Shown: one piece after another, positions 7,167 to 15,678 of the stretch
Layout of the letters: each line of letters begins with the position of its first letter
Position numbering within the stretch: the stretch's first letter is position 1
From: an uncultured Clostridia bacterium
Lineage (GTDB): Bacteria > Bacillota > Clostridia > Christensenellales > CAG-314
Reading direction: 5' to 3'
Length of the DNA: 22,517 nt
Assembly: GCA_934281515.1 (NCBI GenBank)
Contig: CAKQXG010000017.1
Span: forward strand, 1 to 22,517
Position numbers and translations under genes: made by a program
The notes under the pieces: generated by a model
What the model saw: only the letters and a program-made list of their open reading frames with translations
Told to the model about the DNA's origin: nothing
The model's database searches: none

Positions 7167-9172
7167 AACGAACCATACGCAACCTTGCCGCACTGGGCGT
7201 GATGCTTGTACTGTGCGCCTCGATGGCATTGGGATTTGCCCGCGTGGAAGCAGGTTTTGCAAAGGAAACGCCTGTACGTATAAAGAATTTTGACGACATA
7301 CCCGTCAATACGCTGTCGGTGTACGACGTGGACGGAGTGATGAAAATGACCGCCGTCAACTACCTGCCCGACGACTTTGCCGAGCTTAGCGAGACGGTGT
7401 CGGGTGCGGACAACGGCGCAAACCCTGCGCGGAGAGGCACCTACAGATTTGTAGTGGACACGCTGTCGGGCGAAGAGTGGAACGACGCAGACAAGTTGAA
7501 ACCGCTGCTTAAATCCGACGGCAAATGGCACCTGACTATGTACATACCGCCGGTGTTTACCGCGTGCTGCGTGTACGTGCAACACCAGAACAAAAACTAC
7601 GTAGGCACGATCGACCGCTACAACGTTGACTACTACACGTCGTTTTCCGCGCCGTCGGAGTACGACGACAGCGTGACCCACACCACCGCAACCGAGCCGC
7701 TGTTTGTGGACATACCGCTGTCTCCCGAAACGAAATACTCGCGCGAGTGCACTGTTACGATACACTACGAGTCGGACAACGACAACTTTGTAGGCATTGA
7801 CGGCGTGTTGATAGGCGAGGACAGCGCGGTAAGGCAAATAGCCTCCGAGAGCCGCTCGCTGTTGCTTGCAGGTACGCTGATTGCGGCGGCAACGCTGTTG
7901 CTGTTTTTGTTTATCTGCGTGCTTAAACACTCGCTGACGTTCGGTCCGCAACTGTTGTTTGCCGCAAGTATTTGCGCGGCGTTGCTTGCAACATATATGC
8001 TGTTCGGGCATACAAGCGCACCCTACTTCTGGCTGGCGTTGCGTGGGTTTGCCGTGGGACTGGTCGTTGCGGCGTCCACGATGTACCTGCCGAGAAAGCT
8101 TGGCAAAGTACCCCTTGCATACGCGGCGTTTATCTTCGCCTTTGCCGCAAGCGTGCTAGCATTTGTAGTACCCTACTGCACAAGCGTTGCCGCACACAAC
8201 GCCCTTAACACCATCTACACCGTTGCGGTGATTGTTTGCGGCGCAGTAGTGACGGTATTTACCGTGTGGGACGTGGCAAAAGGCAAGGCAGTCGGATTGC
8301 GGCTAAACAACGTCGCAGCCATTGTGTTGGCGATAGTAATGCTGTTTGTCGGGCAAAAAATAACCTTTGTGGGGTTGAACTCTGCATTCTGGCTGTGCCT
8401 GACCATGCTTGCGATAACCATTGTACTCGGCTTCCGCGAGTTTACCGTTGCAGAAATACGCAACAGATATCTGACCACCAACCTGGAACAGGAAGTTGCG
8501 GCGCAAACGCAAAGCCTGCAAACGTTGATCGCCGAGCGCGACAAAATTCTGCTGTACGTAAGCCACGACATGAAAAAGACCGTCATCGGCATGGGCGGCG
8601 CGTTGACCGACCTGCGGCAAAGCCTGACAGCACCCGAACTGACCGCCAAAGTGGACACTCTGCTACAACGCAACAACGAATTGACAAAGGACTTTGCCGA
8701 CCTTGGCAAATACGGCAAGCAAAACTACGTGGCGGAGCAATCCGAAGTGCTGGACGTGTGCCTGACGATACGCAAAGTGACCGACGATCTGCGCCCCGAC
8801 TGCGAGGCGAACGGAATTCTGCTTGCGGTAAACCTGCCCGACCGTTTGGACGTGTACGCCAAGCGCATTGCGTTGGAAAGCGTGATACTTAACCTTGTGC
8901 TTAACGCCATCGAACACGCATGTTGCACGAAACTGACGGTAAACGTTGCCAAACGCCACGACATGTGCAGGATAGAAATAATTGACAACGGCGTGGGCGT
9001 GACGACGGACAAAAACATCTTTGAGCCGTTTGTATCGGGCGACAATCGGCAAAACAACAGCGGACTGGGATTGTTTCTTGCAAGGACGGCGATTGAATCC
9101 ATGCACGGCGAACTGACCTACGAACGCCGCGACAACGAAACGATATTCAGCGCGACTTTGCCGCTGGCTTAA
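7163..9172 (+). CDS. Sensor histidine kinase with extracellular domain and seven membrane helices (7TMR-like)
   Basis: The protein has 669 residues. It begins with a hydrophobic export segment (about 6-28), then an extracytoplasmic domain of about 200 residues rich in beta strands. Seven closely spaced hydrophobic helices follow (about 233-422), an architecture like the 7TMR-DISM sensors. A short helical linker leads to the dimerisation/phosphotransfer helix with H468 in VSHDMKKT and a HATPase domain: N581 in LVLNAIEHA, DNGVG at 608, and GLGLFLA at 634. The H box lacks the usual proline (HDMKKTV rather than HELRTPL-like), a modest deviation. It overlaps the response-regulator stop by 4 nt. 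The signal sensed is unknown; 7TMR-DISM ectodomains are often compared with carbohydrate-binding folds, so a glycan or surface cue is conceivable. Confidence 0.93.
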   Translation: MKRTIRNLAALGVMLVLCASMALGFARVEAGFAKETPVRIKNFDDIPVNTLSVYDVDGVMKMTAVNYLPDDFAELSETVSGADNGANPARRGTYRFVVDTLSGEEWNDADKLKPLLKSDGKWHLTMYIPPVFTACCVYVQHQNKNYVGTIDRYNVDYYTSFSAPSEYDDSVTHTTATEPLFVDIPLSPETKYSRECTVTIHYESDNDNFVGIDGVLIGEDSAVRQIASESRSLLLAGTLIAAATLLLFLFICVLKHSLTFGPQLLFAASICAALLATYMLFGHTSAPYFWLALRGFAVGLVVAASTMYLPRKLGKVPLAYAAFIFAFAASVLAFVVPYCTSVAAHNALNTIYTVAVIVCGAVVTVFTVWDVAKGKAVGLRLNNVAAIVLAIVMLFVGQKITFVGLNSAFWLCLTMLAITIVLGFREFTVAEIRNRYLTTNLEQEVAAQTQSLQTLIAERDKILLYVSHDMKKTVIGMGGALTDLRQSLTAPELTAKVDTLLQRNNELTKDFADLGKYGKQNYVAEQSEVLDVCLTIRKVTDDLRPDCEANGILLAVNLPDRLDVYAKRIALESVILNLVLNAIEHACCTKLTVNVAKRHDMCRIEIIDNGVGVTTDKNIFEPFVSGDNRQNNSGLGLFLARTAIESMHGELTYERRDNETIFSATLPLA

Positions 9173-9186
9173 CCGATTTGTACAAA

Positions 9187-9224
9187 AAAAAGACGACAAG
9201 GCATACTCGCTTTGTCGTCTTTTT
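9187..9224. terminator. Bidirectional intrinsic terminator between converging kinase and GH2 genes
   Basis: A 13-bp stem, including AGACGACAA and TTGTCGTCT with flanking A and T runs, closes an 12-nt loop. The plus strand ends in a T run and the minus strand gives a longer T run, so the same hairpin can end the plus-strand two-component transcript and the minus-strand glycan operon. It sits 15 nt past the kinase stop and 30 nt past the GH2 stop. Confidence 0.88.
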
Positions 9225-9253
9225 ATATATTGCCCGAAACGTAAATACACCGC

Positions 9254-10987
9254 TTACTTGCCTTCAAAGATACGCTTTAAGGCGTTTAAGTCGGCTTTTG
9301 GCACACGATCTTCCGTCAACAGACCGTTTACTTCCTGCTGCACGTCGGTAAGTTGCGTGTAGCAGTAGCCTTGGAAATCGCACGAATACACGCCCTGCAC
9401 AATGCCGCGAAGTTGCGACAGGAAGTCGTCCACGGTTGCCGCCGCACCGCTGTAACCCCAGGCGCCGTCCTTGGCGTCACACTGCATGGCGCGACCGCCG
9501 AACTCCGTCAACAGCACGGGTTCGCCCTGATAGTACTCGCCGTCGGCAAACAGCACAAAACCTTGCGGATGCATACCGTCGTAGCCGTTGTCGTACTTGG
9601 CAAAGTGGGCGGCAGTGCCACTGTCGTAGTCGTGCACGCCAAGTATGTCCGTCGGGTTGACCGTCTCGAAACCGTCGTTTGTGGACACCAACCGTTCGGG
9701 GTCTAATGCCTTGGTAAGGTAGTACAGACTGCGGGCAAAGTGCTGCTGTGCGCCGTCGGTGGTGATGTTGCGCACACCCCAACTTTCGTTGACTGGCACG
9801 TAGCACACGTTGCTTGTGCAGTTGCGCGCCGTAGCGACGATCTCCGCCCACTGCGTGGCAAGGTTGGTTGCCTCGCGTGCGTTGTAGCGGTAGGCGGAGG
9901 GCATCTCGCACCAGGTAAGAAAACCGAGTTCTTCGGCGTAGTAGCAGTAGTACGGATCTTCCGTCTTTTGGTGCTTGCGCGCGCCGTTGAAACCCATTGC
10001 CTTGGCAAGCTCGATGTCGGTTTTAAGCGCGGCGGCACTTGGCGGAGTGATACCGCTTTGTTTCCAGTAGCCTTGATCAAGCACCAGTCGTTGGTAGTAT
10101 GGGCGACCGTTGAGACAAATTTTGCCGTGGTCGTCGACGGAAATCTTGCGCATGCCGAACCGAGTATGAGCAAGGTCGACAAGCGCGTCGCCTGCATACA
10201 GGGCGTAGTCCACATGCACAAGGCGCGGATGTTCGGGCGACCAGTCGTAGCCGTCGAAAGCCGTCAGCGGCAAACTGACGTGGTAGTCGGCGTGCTTGCC
10301 CGACAACATTATCGTTTGCTCGGCGACAACCTTGCCTTCAAACGTGGCGGTAAGGGTCAGTTTGTCGGCAATGCCCTTTGCAGTGGTAATCTCGCCGCAA
10401 AACGCCGTGTGGTCGTAGTCGGGGCGCAACAAGTAGTCGGCAATGTTGTCGGCGCCGACAAACTCCATCCATACGCTTTGCCAAATGCCGCTACCCGGCG
10501 TGTAGAAACAACTGAACGGTTTGCCTTCGCGCCAACTTTGCTTACCACGCGGATTGTCGTCGTCGAGCGAATCGAACACGCGCACCACCAACGTGTTTTG
10601 TGCGCCGAGATACTCGGTGACGTCGGCACAGAATGCGGCATATGCGCCTGTGTGCTGCGCCACGTGGTAACCGTTTATCCACACGTCGGCAACGTAGTCC
10701 ACGCCGCCGAACCACAACAAGGCGCGCTTGTCGGCATTGGCTTGGTCAATTGCAAAAGTGCGCTTGTACCACAGCACGTCGTGCACGGATTGATCGTTGA
10801 CGCCGCTTGCAGGGTACTGGTAGACAAAAGGTACGTTTATCGTGGATCGGAAGTCGACTGCACCCGTGTGATAGCCGTGCAGTTGTCCGTTGTTGTCGTC
10901 ATCGAAGCAAAACTGCCACTGTCCGTTGAGACACAGCCAGTTATCCCGTCGGAATTGCGGACGGGGGTATTCGTTGCGAGTAATCAT
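9254..10987 (-). CDS. Compact glycoside hydrolase family 2 enzyme (beta-galactosidase/beta-glucuronidase type)
   Basis: This is a 577-residue cytoplasmic exo-glycosidase with no signal peptide. It has an N-terminal jelly-roll sugar-binding domain (about 1-165, LNGQWQF and YHVAQHTGAYAAF), an Ig-like middle domain (about 170-265) and a TIM barrel from ~270. The acid/base is E401 in VPVNESWG and the nucleophile E495 in LLTEFGG, the GH2 pair. It lacks the C-terminal beta-sandwich of LacZ, hence the shorter length. The start chosen is the ATG at 10987 (MITRNEYPRPQF) because GGAG lies just upstream. An in-frame ATG at 11068 would add 27 residues unlike the family. It is the last gene of the minus-strand locus, 144 nt after the PHP gene, and may have its own leader control. 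The exact sugar (Gal, GlcA or other) is not set by these motifs. Confidence 0.92.
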   Translation of the reverse strand: MITRNEYPRPQFRRDNWLCLNGQWQFCFDDDNNGQLHGYHTGAVDFRSTINVPFVYQYPASGVNDQSVHDVLWYKRTFAIDQANADKRALLWFGGVDYVADVWINGYHVAQHTGAYAAFCADVTEYLGAQNTLVVRVFDSLDDDNPRGKQSWREGKPFSCFYTPGSGIWQSVWMEFVGADNIADYLLRPDYDHTAFCGEITTAKGIADKLTLTATFEGKVVAEQTIMLSGKHADYHVSLPLTAFDGYDWSPEHPRLVHVDYALYAGDALVDLAHTRFGMRKISVDDHGKICLNGRPYYQRLVLDQGYWKQSGITPPSAAALKTDIELAKAMGFNGARKHQKTEDPYYCYYAEELGFLTWCEMPSAYRYNAREATNLATQWAEIVATARNCTSNVCYVPVNESWGVRNITTDGAQQHFARSLYYLTKALDPERLVSTNDGFETVNPTDILGVHDYDSGTAAHFAKYDNGYDGMHPQGFVLFADGEYYQGEPVLLTEFGGRAMQCDAKDGAWGYSGAAATVDDFLSQLRGIVQGVYSCDFQGYCYTQLTDVQQEVNGLLTEDRVPKADLNALKRIFEGK

Positions 10988-11006
10988 ATTTTCTCCGTAA
11001 TTTTGC

Positions 11007-11037
11007 GGTTTTGCCCGTTCGGGTAAAACCTTTTTTT
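11007..11037 (+). terminator. Plus-strand terminator-like hairpin in the GH2 leader
   Basis: The arms GGTTTTGCCC and GGGTAAAACC (one mismatch) close a GTTC loop and are followed on the plus strand by seven T's, an ordinary intrinsic terminator. No plus-strand gene precedes it: the kinase ends 1.8 kb away with its own terminator. On the minus strand the same hairpin sits in the GH2 5' leader, ending about 20 nt before the ATG and without a T run, so there it would act as leader structure. Confidence 0.55.
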
Positions 11038-11038
11038 G

Positions 11039-11101
11039 CCGCAAAATATTGTTTTTGCGGTCGGTCAAACAATCGATTTTGCCGTTTTTGTCGTCAAAAA
11101 C
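11039..11101 (-). promoter_or_regulatory. Inverted-repeat cluster upstream of the compact GH2 gene
   Basis: There are two further perfect inverted repeats here: CCGCAAAA (11039-11046) with TTTTGCGG (11053-11060), and GTTTTTG (11084-11090) with CAAAAAC (11095-11101). The motif ATCGAT also occurs near 11073 and 11112. A minus-strand TTGACG (11097-11092) is a fair -35, but its -10 (GATTGT) is weak. The density of palindromes suggests operator or RNA control of the last gene. Confidence 0.4.
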
Positions 11102-11131
11102 TGCATACGTATCGATTTTTTAGTGATATTC

Positions 11132-11977
11132 TCAGATTTTACAAGCAATGGGTTTACGGTGATCGTAGCGGTACGTCGCAGTAAAACCGATGTCGCGCAA
11201 CAGCGCAAGCGTTTGGGTGAACTTTTGCCCGATCCATTCGGCAACATGCGCGTCCGAACCGATTGTGACGAGCCGTCCGCCCTTGGTAAAATACCGTCGC
11301 AAAATGCTTTCGTCGGGCATAAGTATGCCACAACCGCCGTCGTACATGTTGGACGTGTTGACTTCGAGCGCAAGCACCTTTGCGACAATCAGGTCGAGTA
11401 TTTCGTCGATTTGCCCGGCAAAGTCAGCACAATCCAACGCACGCCCGTATTTGCCGTTGATGTACCGCAACGGGCAAGTAAGGTGCGCCACCACGTCGCA
11501 AGGCAGTTCGGCAACGCTCTCGGCAAGGTCAACAAAGTACCGTCGCATGTAAGCGTGCAGCTTTGTCGTGTCCCATTCGGAAAAATCTATTGCGGAATAC
11601 GGCTCCGTCGCGCCGTCAAAACGCACGGCATGCACTGAACGGACAACCACGTCAAAGTCGTGCGTGGCAAGCAATTGCTTGTCAACGTCCTTGTGCCACA
11701 AGCCTTCGCCGATCTCTACGCCGCTAATTACGACAAGCCTGTCACCGTAGGCGCGTTGCATGTCTTGCGCAAGAGCGACGGAACGTGCCGTACGGGCAAA
11801 CACGTCGACATCGTGACAAAACTCGATGTCGGCATGGTCGGTAAAGGCAATGCCGCCCAATCCTGCGCCGATTGCCGCCATACAGGATTGTTCGAGCAGA
11901 CAAACAGAGTCGTGCGAGCACAGCGTATGCGTATGCATGTCGCAAATTTTTGCTAACGTATCGGTTTTTTTGTACAT
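11132..11977 (-). CDS. PHP-domain phosphoesterase (HisK/histidinol-phosphatase-like)
   Basis: This 281-residue cytoplasmic metal-dependent phosphoesterase has the PHP signatures: HTH motif H15-x-H17 (DMHTHT), H22-D23, TDHAD, the glutamate in SGVEIGEG, SVHAV, AHLTCPLRY and the closing GSDAH (D242, H244). These supply the usual three-metal site of HisK-type PHP enzymes that cleave phosphate monoesters. The start is the ATG at 11977 (MYKKTDTL), 8 nt after the stop of the upstream hydrolase. The longer frame reaching 12265 only translates the neighbour out of frame. No histidine-biosynthesis gene is near, so a sugar phosphate or cyclic phosphodiester from the imported glycan is a more likely substrate than histidinol phosphate (inference). 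Some PHP proteins hydrolyse cyclic sugar phosphodiesters. Confidence 0.88.
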   Translation of the reverse strand: MYKKTDTLAKICDMHTHTLCSHDSVCLLEQSCMAAIGAGLGGIAFTDHADIEFCHDVDVFARTARSVALAQDMQRAYGDRLVVISGVEIGEGLWHKDVDKQLLATHDFDVVVRSVHAVRFDGATEPYSAIDFSEWDTTKLHAYMRRYFVDLAESVAELPCDVVAHLTCPLRYINGKYGRALDCADFAGQIDEILDLIVAKVLALEVNTSNMYDGGCGILMPDESILRRYFTKGGRLVTIGSDAHVAEWIGQKFTQTLALLRDIGFTATYRYDHRKPIACKI

Positions 11978-11985
11978 TTTACCGC

Positions 11986-12819
11986 CTAAAAATCTATCTC
12001 CATGCCGTCGTATGACACAATCACGCCGTACGTCTTGCACGCGTCGATCATTTGGTCGTAAGCCTGACCGCCGTTGTGGGAAAAATGGTTGACAATCACC
12101 GTCGTGCCGTCGTCGGCAACGCCGATTTGTTTCATACGGGCAACCACCTTCAACACCGTACCAAAACTCATGTGATAGCTTACCAAATCGCCGCCGAGCG
12201 CAAGACAACCGGTACAGTCCAGCGTGACAAGGTCGTGTCGTCCCAGCGTTGCAAGCGTTTGCCATGTGGCGTCGGGGAAGTAGCCCGTATCGTGCCCGTA
12301 AAGCATACGCTTTGTGCCGTCGGCGACGGAATACAACAACGGCGAAGAACTTTGGTCATGGTCGGCTTGCATTGCCGTAACCGTATACTTGCCGCCGCAT
12401 ACGGTAAAGACGTCGCCTACGCCTACAAGCACCGCTTGCACTGCGCCGCGCATGTAGTCGGCATTGGCAACGGCACTAATTTTGTCGTAACCGCTTTGAC
12501 CTGCGTAAAATGTCATCGGCACCGTGCGCCCGTGACAAAAGTCGGGGCGGTAGTTGCAGATTTCCTCGGTATACAAATGGTCACCGTGGCTATGCGTGAT
12601 AAGGCAGTCGTTTATCCTGCCCATGTCGATGTTGTTTGCGACAACGTGCCACAAAGTGTCGGCGTTGAAGTCGATCAACAAATCGTCGTTGACAAGTGCC
12701 TGACTGCGTGAGCGAATATTTCTGCCACCTGCGTTACGCGCGTATTTGCACACGTCGCAATGGCAGGAAATTGCCGGCACGCTTTCAGCCGCAGCCGTGC
12801 CCAAAAACTTGATTTTCAT
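11986..12819 (-). CDS. Metallo-beta-lactamase-fold hydrolase, PhnP-like
   Basis: This protein has 277 residues and no signal peptide. The N-terminus LGTAAAESVPAISC with C19-x-C21-xx-C24 matches the PhnP-type structural zinc cysteines. The catalytic motif H76-S-H-G-D-H81 follows, then QADHD, GHDTGYF and VNHFSHNG supply the remaining metal ligands. PhnP itself opens a ribosyl cyclic phosphodiester, and the wider family includes other phosphodiesterases and lactonases. It starts 9 nt after the LacZ stop behind a modest AGGG site and ends 8 nt before the PHP gene, so it is translated in the middle of the glycosidase operon. A phosphodiesterase acting with the PHP enzyme on a modified sugar is the preferred reading. 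No phn genes are present, so phosphonate use is not supported. Confidence 0.88.
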   Translation of the reverse strand: MKIKFLGTAAAESVPAISCHCDVCKYARNAGGRNIRSRSQALVNDDLLIDFNADTLWHVVANNIDMGRINDCLITHSHGDHLYTEEICNYRPDFCHGRTVPMTFYAGQSGYDKISAVANADYMRGAVQAVLVGVGDVFTVCGGKYTVTAMQADHDQSSSPLLYSVADGTKRMLYGHDTGYFPDATWQTLATLGRHDLVTLDCTGCLALGGDLVSYHMSFGTVLKVVARMKQIGVADDGTTVIVNHFSHNGGQAYDQMIDACKTYGVIVSYDGMEIDF

Positions 12820-12828
12820 AAAATTACC

Positions 12829-15678
12829 CTAGTCGACCGATATATCGAATGCAAATTCGATGTGCTTTTCGGTGATTTTGTACCGTTGTTCCAACTTCGG
12901 TCCGCACGCCGCGCTACCCACGCCGCATTGACGGTAGTCGACGTTGAAGTACCACTTGTCCTCGTGCAACACCTCAAAGCGATGTTTGTAGTCGATACGC
13001 TCGTCGTAGTCGCGTATACTAAACTCGATGTCGCGTTGGCTTTGTATTGTCAGGCTTTGTCCGCCGCCCGACAACCTGACCATGCGAACGTTACAGCGGT
13101 TGCCGTTTTCCTGCGGACGAACATAATCGTAGCCGAGTTCGGCAATCGGCGCAGTAAACAACCCGACGTGAGACAGGTTGCGTTTGTCGCAATAGCACTC
13201 GTATGGTCCGCGACCGAAGTAAGTCGCAGCGTCGTAAGTTTTGGGCAAGGTAAATGTCAGCCCGAAGCGCGGAATATCGTCAAGATGTTCGTCGATGTCG
13301 GCAGCAACCGACACATTGACTCCGTTTGCGCCGAAAGTGTAGCGCAACGTGACTTCGGCAAGGGGAACACGACTGTCGTACACCACCGCAACATGCGCAG
13401 TGGCAGTGTTTTTGTCAAATTCCACCGAGCGTGCAAAACAATACGCCCGATCAAGGAAGTTTTGCCGCCACTTGTCGCGTTGCATGTCGTTGTCCGTCGG
13501 CGCGCGCCACATATTGATACGCGTTTGCGGCAAGATGTAGTTTTTGCCGCCGTAAGTCAGCGACTTCAACATTCCGTTGTCGTCCAACTTGCAGTCGTAG
13601 TCGACAACGGCTGTATCCGCCCGCGTGTAATTGTCCGACAACACCGCTTGTTTGACGTTGTGTATGCCGTAAATGCTGTCGGTAAATACAAAATTTACAC
13701 ATACGTATGCATTTTTTGCCGACACGGGCACATCGATTTGCTTGCGCATACGCGGCGCAATGTCGCTTATGTCAATGTCAAAAGCGTTTGTTTCCACGCC
13801 GTTTTCCGTTACGACGCACCGGCAAACAAAGTTGTCAAGAGTAGTAAAGTCGTTGCGGTTGACGACAAAAAACTTGCCGTCCTCGTACTGTACGTCACAA
13901 GGGGAGTACGCTTCGGCAACCTCGAGCAACGAAGAGTGCACGCTGCTGCGGTCTAGTTCCACAAGCCCGTCCACGCAGAAGTTGCCGTCGTTCAGTTTGT
14001 CGCCGAAATCGCCGCCGTAGTAGTCGCGACCGTCTTTCTGCACGCCGTGGTTGCACCACTCCCACACAAAGCCGCCGCAACAATCATCGTGTGCATAGAT
14101 AAAGTCCCAATACGCCTTAACATCGCCACACGAGTTGCCCATTGCATGGGTATATTCGCACAAAATAAACGGCACGGCAGGTTGGTGCTCCGAGATGTAC
14201 CGCACAAAGTCGACCGACGGATACATGCGACTGTTTATGTCGGGCAAGGAATGCGGACGATCCTTGTTTTGCTCGGTGATGACATACCACCCTTCGTAAT
14301 GCACAAGACGAGTGGGGTCGAGCGACTTCAAATAAGTGATGGTGTCCACAAGATTGTTGGTGTTGCCGGGGTGCGAAACAAGGTCTTCGCCCATCACCGC
14401 GCCGTCCTCGGCAATCCAACCCGTTTCGTTGCCAAGCGACCAGATGACAACCGACGGATGGTTTTTATCGCGCTCGACCATACGGTATTGACGATGCAAC
14501 ATCTGCTCGCGGAACATCTCCATATCCACAATTCCGTTGTATTTGTCCCACTCGTATCCGCAGTAACGCGCGGTTGCGCCGTGACTTTCGATGTCGGCTT
14601 CTTCCAGAACGTAAATGCCGTACTTGTCGCAAAGTCCGGTAAACAGCGGATGCGGCGGATAGTGACTCGTGCGCACGGCATTGACGTTGTGTTTCTTCAT
14701 TAACATTATGTCACGCACCATGTCGTCGACAGTTTCCACATATCCGTTTGTCGTCATGCTGTGGCGATTGACGCCCTTAAACTTGACAGGTTTGCCGTTG
14801 ATGCACAGTACGTTGCCGCGCTTGGATACCGTACGTATTCCCACATAGTCACGGATGTATTCGCCGTTGCAGGAAATGACGATTTTGTACAAGTTTAGCG
14901 TTTCGGCAGTCCACAAATCGGCATTTAACACCGTAAAGCGCACGTTAGTGCCGTTTTGCGTGTCCAACAGCGCGCCGTCCGCGTCGTACAGTTCCACCGT
15001 AGCGGGCGCGTCGAGAGCGACGTCAACAATACCGTCGGCGCCGTCAATATCCGTGGTCACCTTGTAATCGCGCAAGTGATTGTCGGGACGACGCAACACG
15101 TACACTTCGCGGAAAAGTCCGCTCATACGCAGTTTGTCCTGATCTTCCAGGTAGGACGCCGAGCACCACTTTGCCACGACAACCTTTATCTTGTTTGCGC
15201 CGATGGTAAGGCACGGCGTAATGTCAAACTCCGCCGAGCTGTGCGACACCGTTGAATAACCGACGAATTCGTCATTGACAAACAGATACAGACAACTGTC
15301 CGCGCCCTCGAAGTCGACGTAATACTTGCCGTCAAGACTGTCGACGTTGTAGATTGTCTCGTACACACCGCAAGGGTTATCCTTTAATATGTGCGGCGGA
15401 CTGTACGGAAATGGGTAGCGCACGTTGGTGTACTGATGGCTGTCGTAGCCGAGTATCTGCCAACAGGACGGCACCTTGATTTCATCTGTCGGAGTGCAGG
15501 CAAACGCCTCGTCGGAGATTTTGTCAAAATAGGCAAATTTCCAATCGATAAGCAATGTAACCTGCGACGAAGCAAATTGGTCGTCCGCAAAATGTTTGTC
15601 GGCAAACGGCACATAAAAACTACGCGCAGGCAGTGCGTTGACTTGTGTTGTAAGCGTATTGTGGTAGTTGTATTTCAT
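12829..15678 (-). CDS. lacZ: Beta-galactosidase, LacZ-type glycoside hydrolase family 2
   Basis: The 949-residue length and domain order are those of long LacZ enzymes: sugar-binding jelly roll (about 1-210, SCWQILGYD, GADSCLYLFVNDEFVGYS), Ig-like domain, TIM barrel with GVNRHS, VRTSHYPP and EADIESHG, linker domain, and a C-terminal small-chain domain (NMWRAPTDND, YFGRGPYECY). The acid/base is E418 in WSLGNETG and the nucleophile E508 in ILCEYTHAMGNS. It hydrolyses terminal beta-D-galactosides in the cytoplasm; there is no signal peptide. Its ATG overlaps the SGNH stop by 4 nt, and the PhnP-like gene follows after 9 nt, so the order SGNH, LacZ, MBL, PHP is tightly coupled. This is the clearest substrate clue in the locus: the imported glycan probably carries beta-galactosyl ends. 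The gene symbol rests on family resemblance only. Confidence 0.95.
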   Translation of the reverse strand: MKYNYHNTLTTQVNALPARSFYVPFADKHFADDQFASSQVTLLIDWKFAYFDKISDEAFACTPTDEIKVPSCWQILGYDSHQYTNVRYPFPYSPPHILKDNPCGVYETIYNVDSLDGKYYVDFEGADSCLYLFVNDEFVGYSTVSHSSAEFDITPCLTIGANKIKVVVAKWCSASYLEDQDKLRMSGLFREVYVLRRPDNHLRDYKVTTDIDGADGIVDVALDAPATVELYDADGALLDTQNGTNVRFTVLNADLWTAETLNLYKIVISCNGEYIRDYVGIRTVSKRGNVLCINGKPVKFKGVNRHSMTTNGYVETVDDMVRDIMLMKKHNVNAVRTSHYPPHPLFTGLCDKYGIYVLEEADIESHGATARYCGYEWDKYNGIVDMEMFREQMLHRQYRMVERDKNHPSVVIWSLGNETGWIAEDGAVMGEDLVSHPGNTNNLVDTITYLKSLDPTRLVHYEGWYVITEQNKDRPHSLPDINSRMYPSVDFVRYISEHQPAVPFILCEYTHAMGNSCGDVKAYWDFIYAHDDCCGGFVWEWCNHGVQKDGRDYYGGDFGDKLNDGNFCVDGLVELDRSSVHSSLLEVAEAYSPCDVQYEDGKFFVVNRNDFTTLDNFVCRCVVTENGVETNAFDIDISDIAPRMRKQIDVPVSAKNAYVCVNFVFTDSIYGIHNVKQAVLSDNYTRADTAVVDYDCKLDDNGMLKSLTYGGKNYILPQTRINMWRAPTDNDMQRDKWRQNFLDRAYCFARSVEFDKNTATAHVAVVYDSRVPLAEVTLRYTFGANGVNVSVAADIDEHLDDIPRFGLTFTLPKTYDAATYFGRGPYECYCDKRNLSHVGLFTAPIAELGYDYVRPQENGNRCNVRMVRLSGGGQSLTIQSQRDIEFSIRDYDERIDYKHRFEVLHEDKWYFNVDYRQCGVGSAACGPKLEQRYKITEKHIEFAFDISVD

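Noticed and set aside
7139..8011. Minus-strand 290-codon frame opposite the kinase
   Set aside because: It is a shadow of the kinase gene, which has clear domains and codon use on the plus strand.
9740..11026. Plus-strand 428-codon frame opposite the compact GH2
   Set aside because: It has no recognisable domain and is antisense to a gene with both GH2 catalytic glutamates. An antisense RNA remains possible because of the terminator at 11007-11037, but not a protein.
10988..11068. N-terminal extension of the compact GH2 from the ATG at 11068
   Set aside because: The 27 extra residues cover the palindromic leader and look unlike the family; the ATG at 10987 has the GGAG site and begins at the conserved domain.
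11978..12265. Upstream extension of the PHP gene to 12265
   Set aside because: The added 96 residues are an out-of-frame reading of the PhnP-like gene; PHP homology begins just after the ATG at 11977.
11986..12819. Assignment of the MBL-fold gene as phnP of a phosphonate pathway
   Set aside because: The zinc cysteines match PhnP, but no C-P lyase genes are nearby, so only the fold-level name is used.
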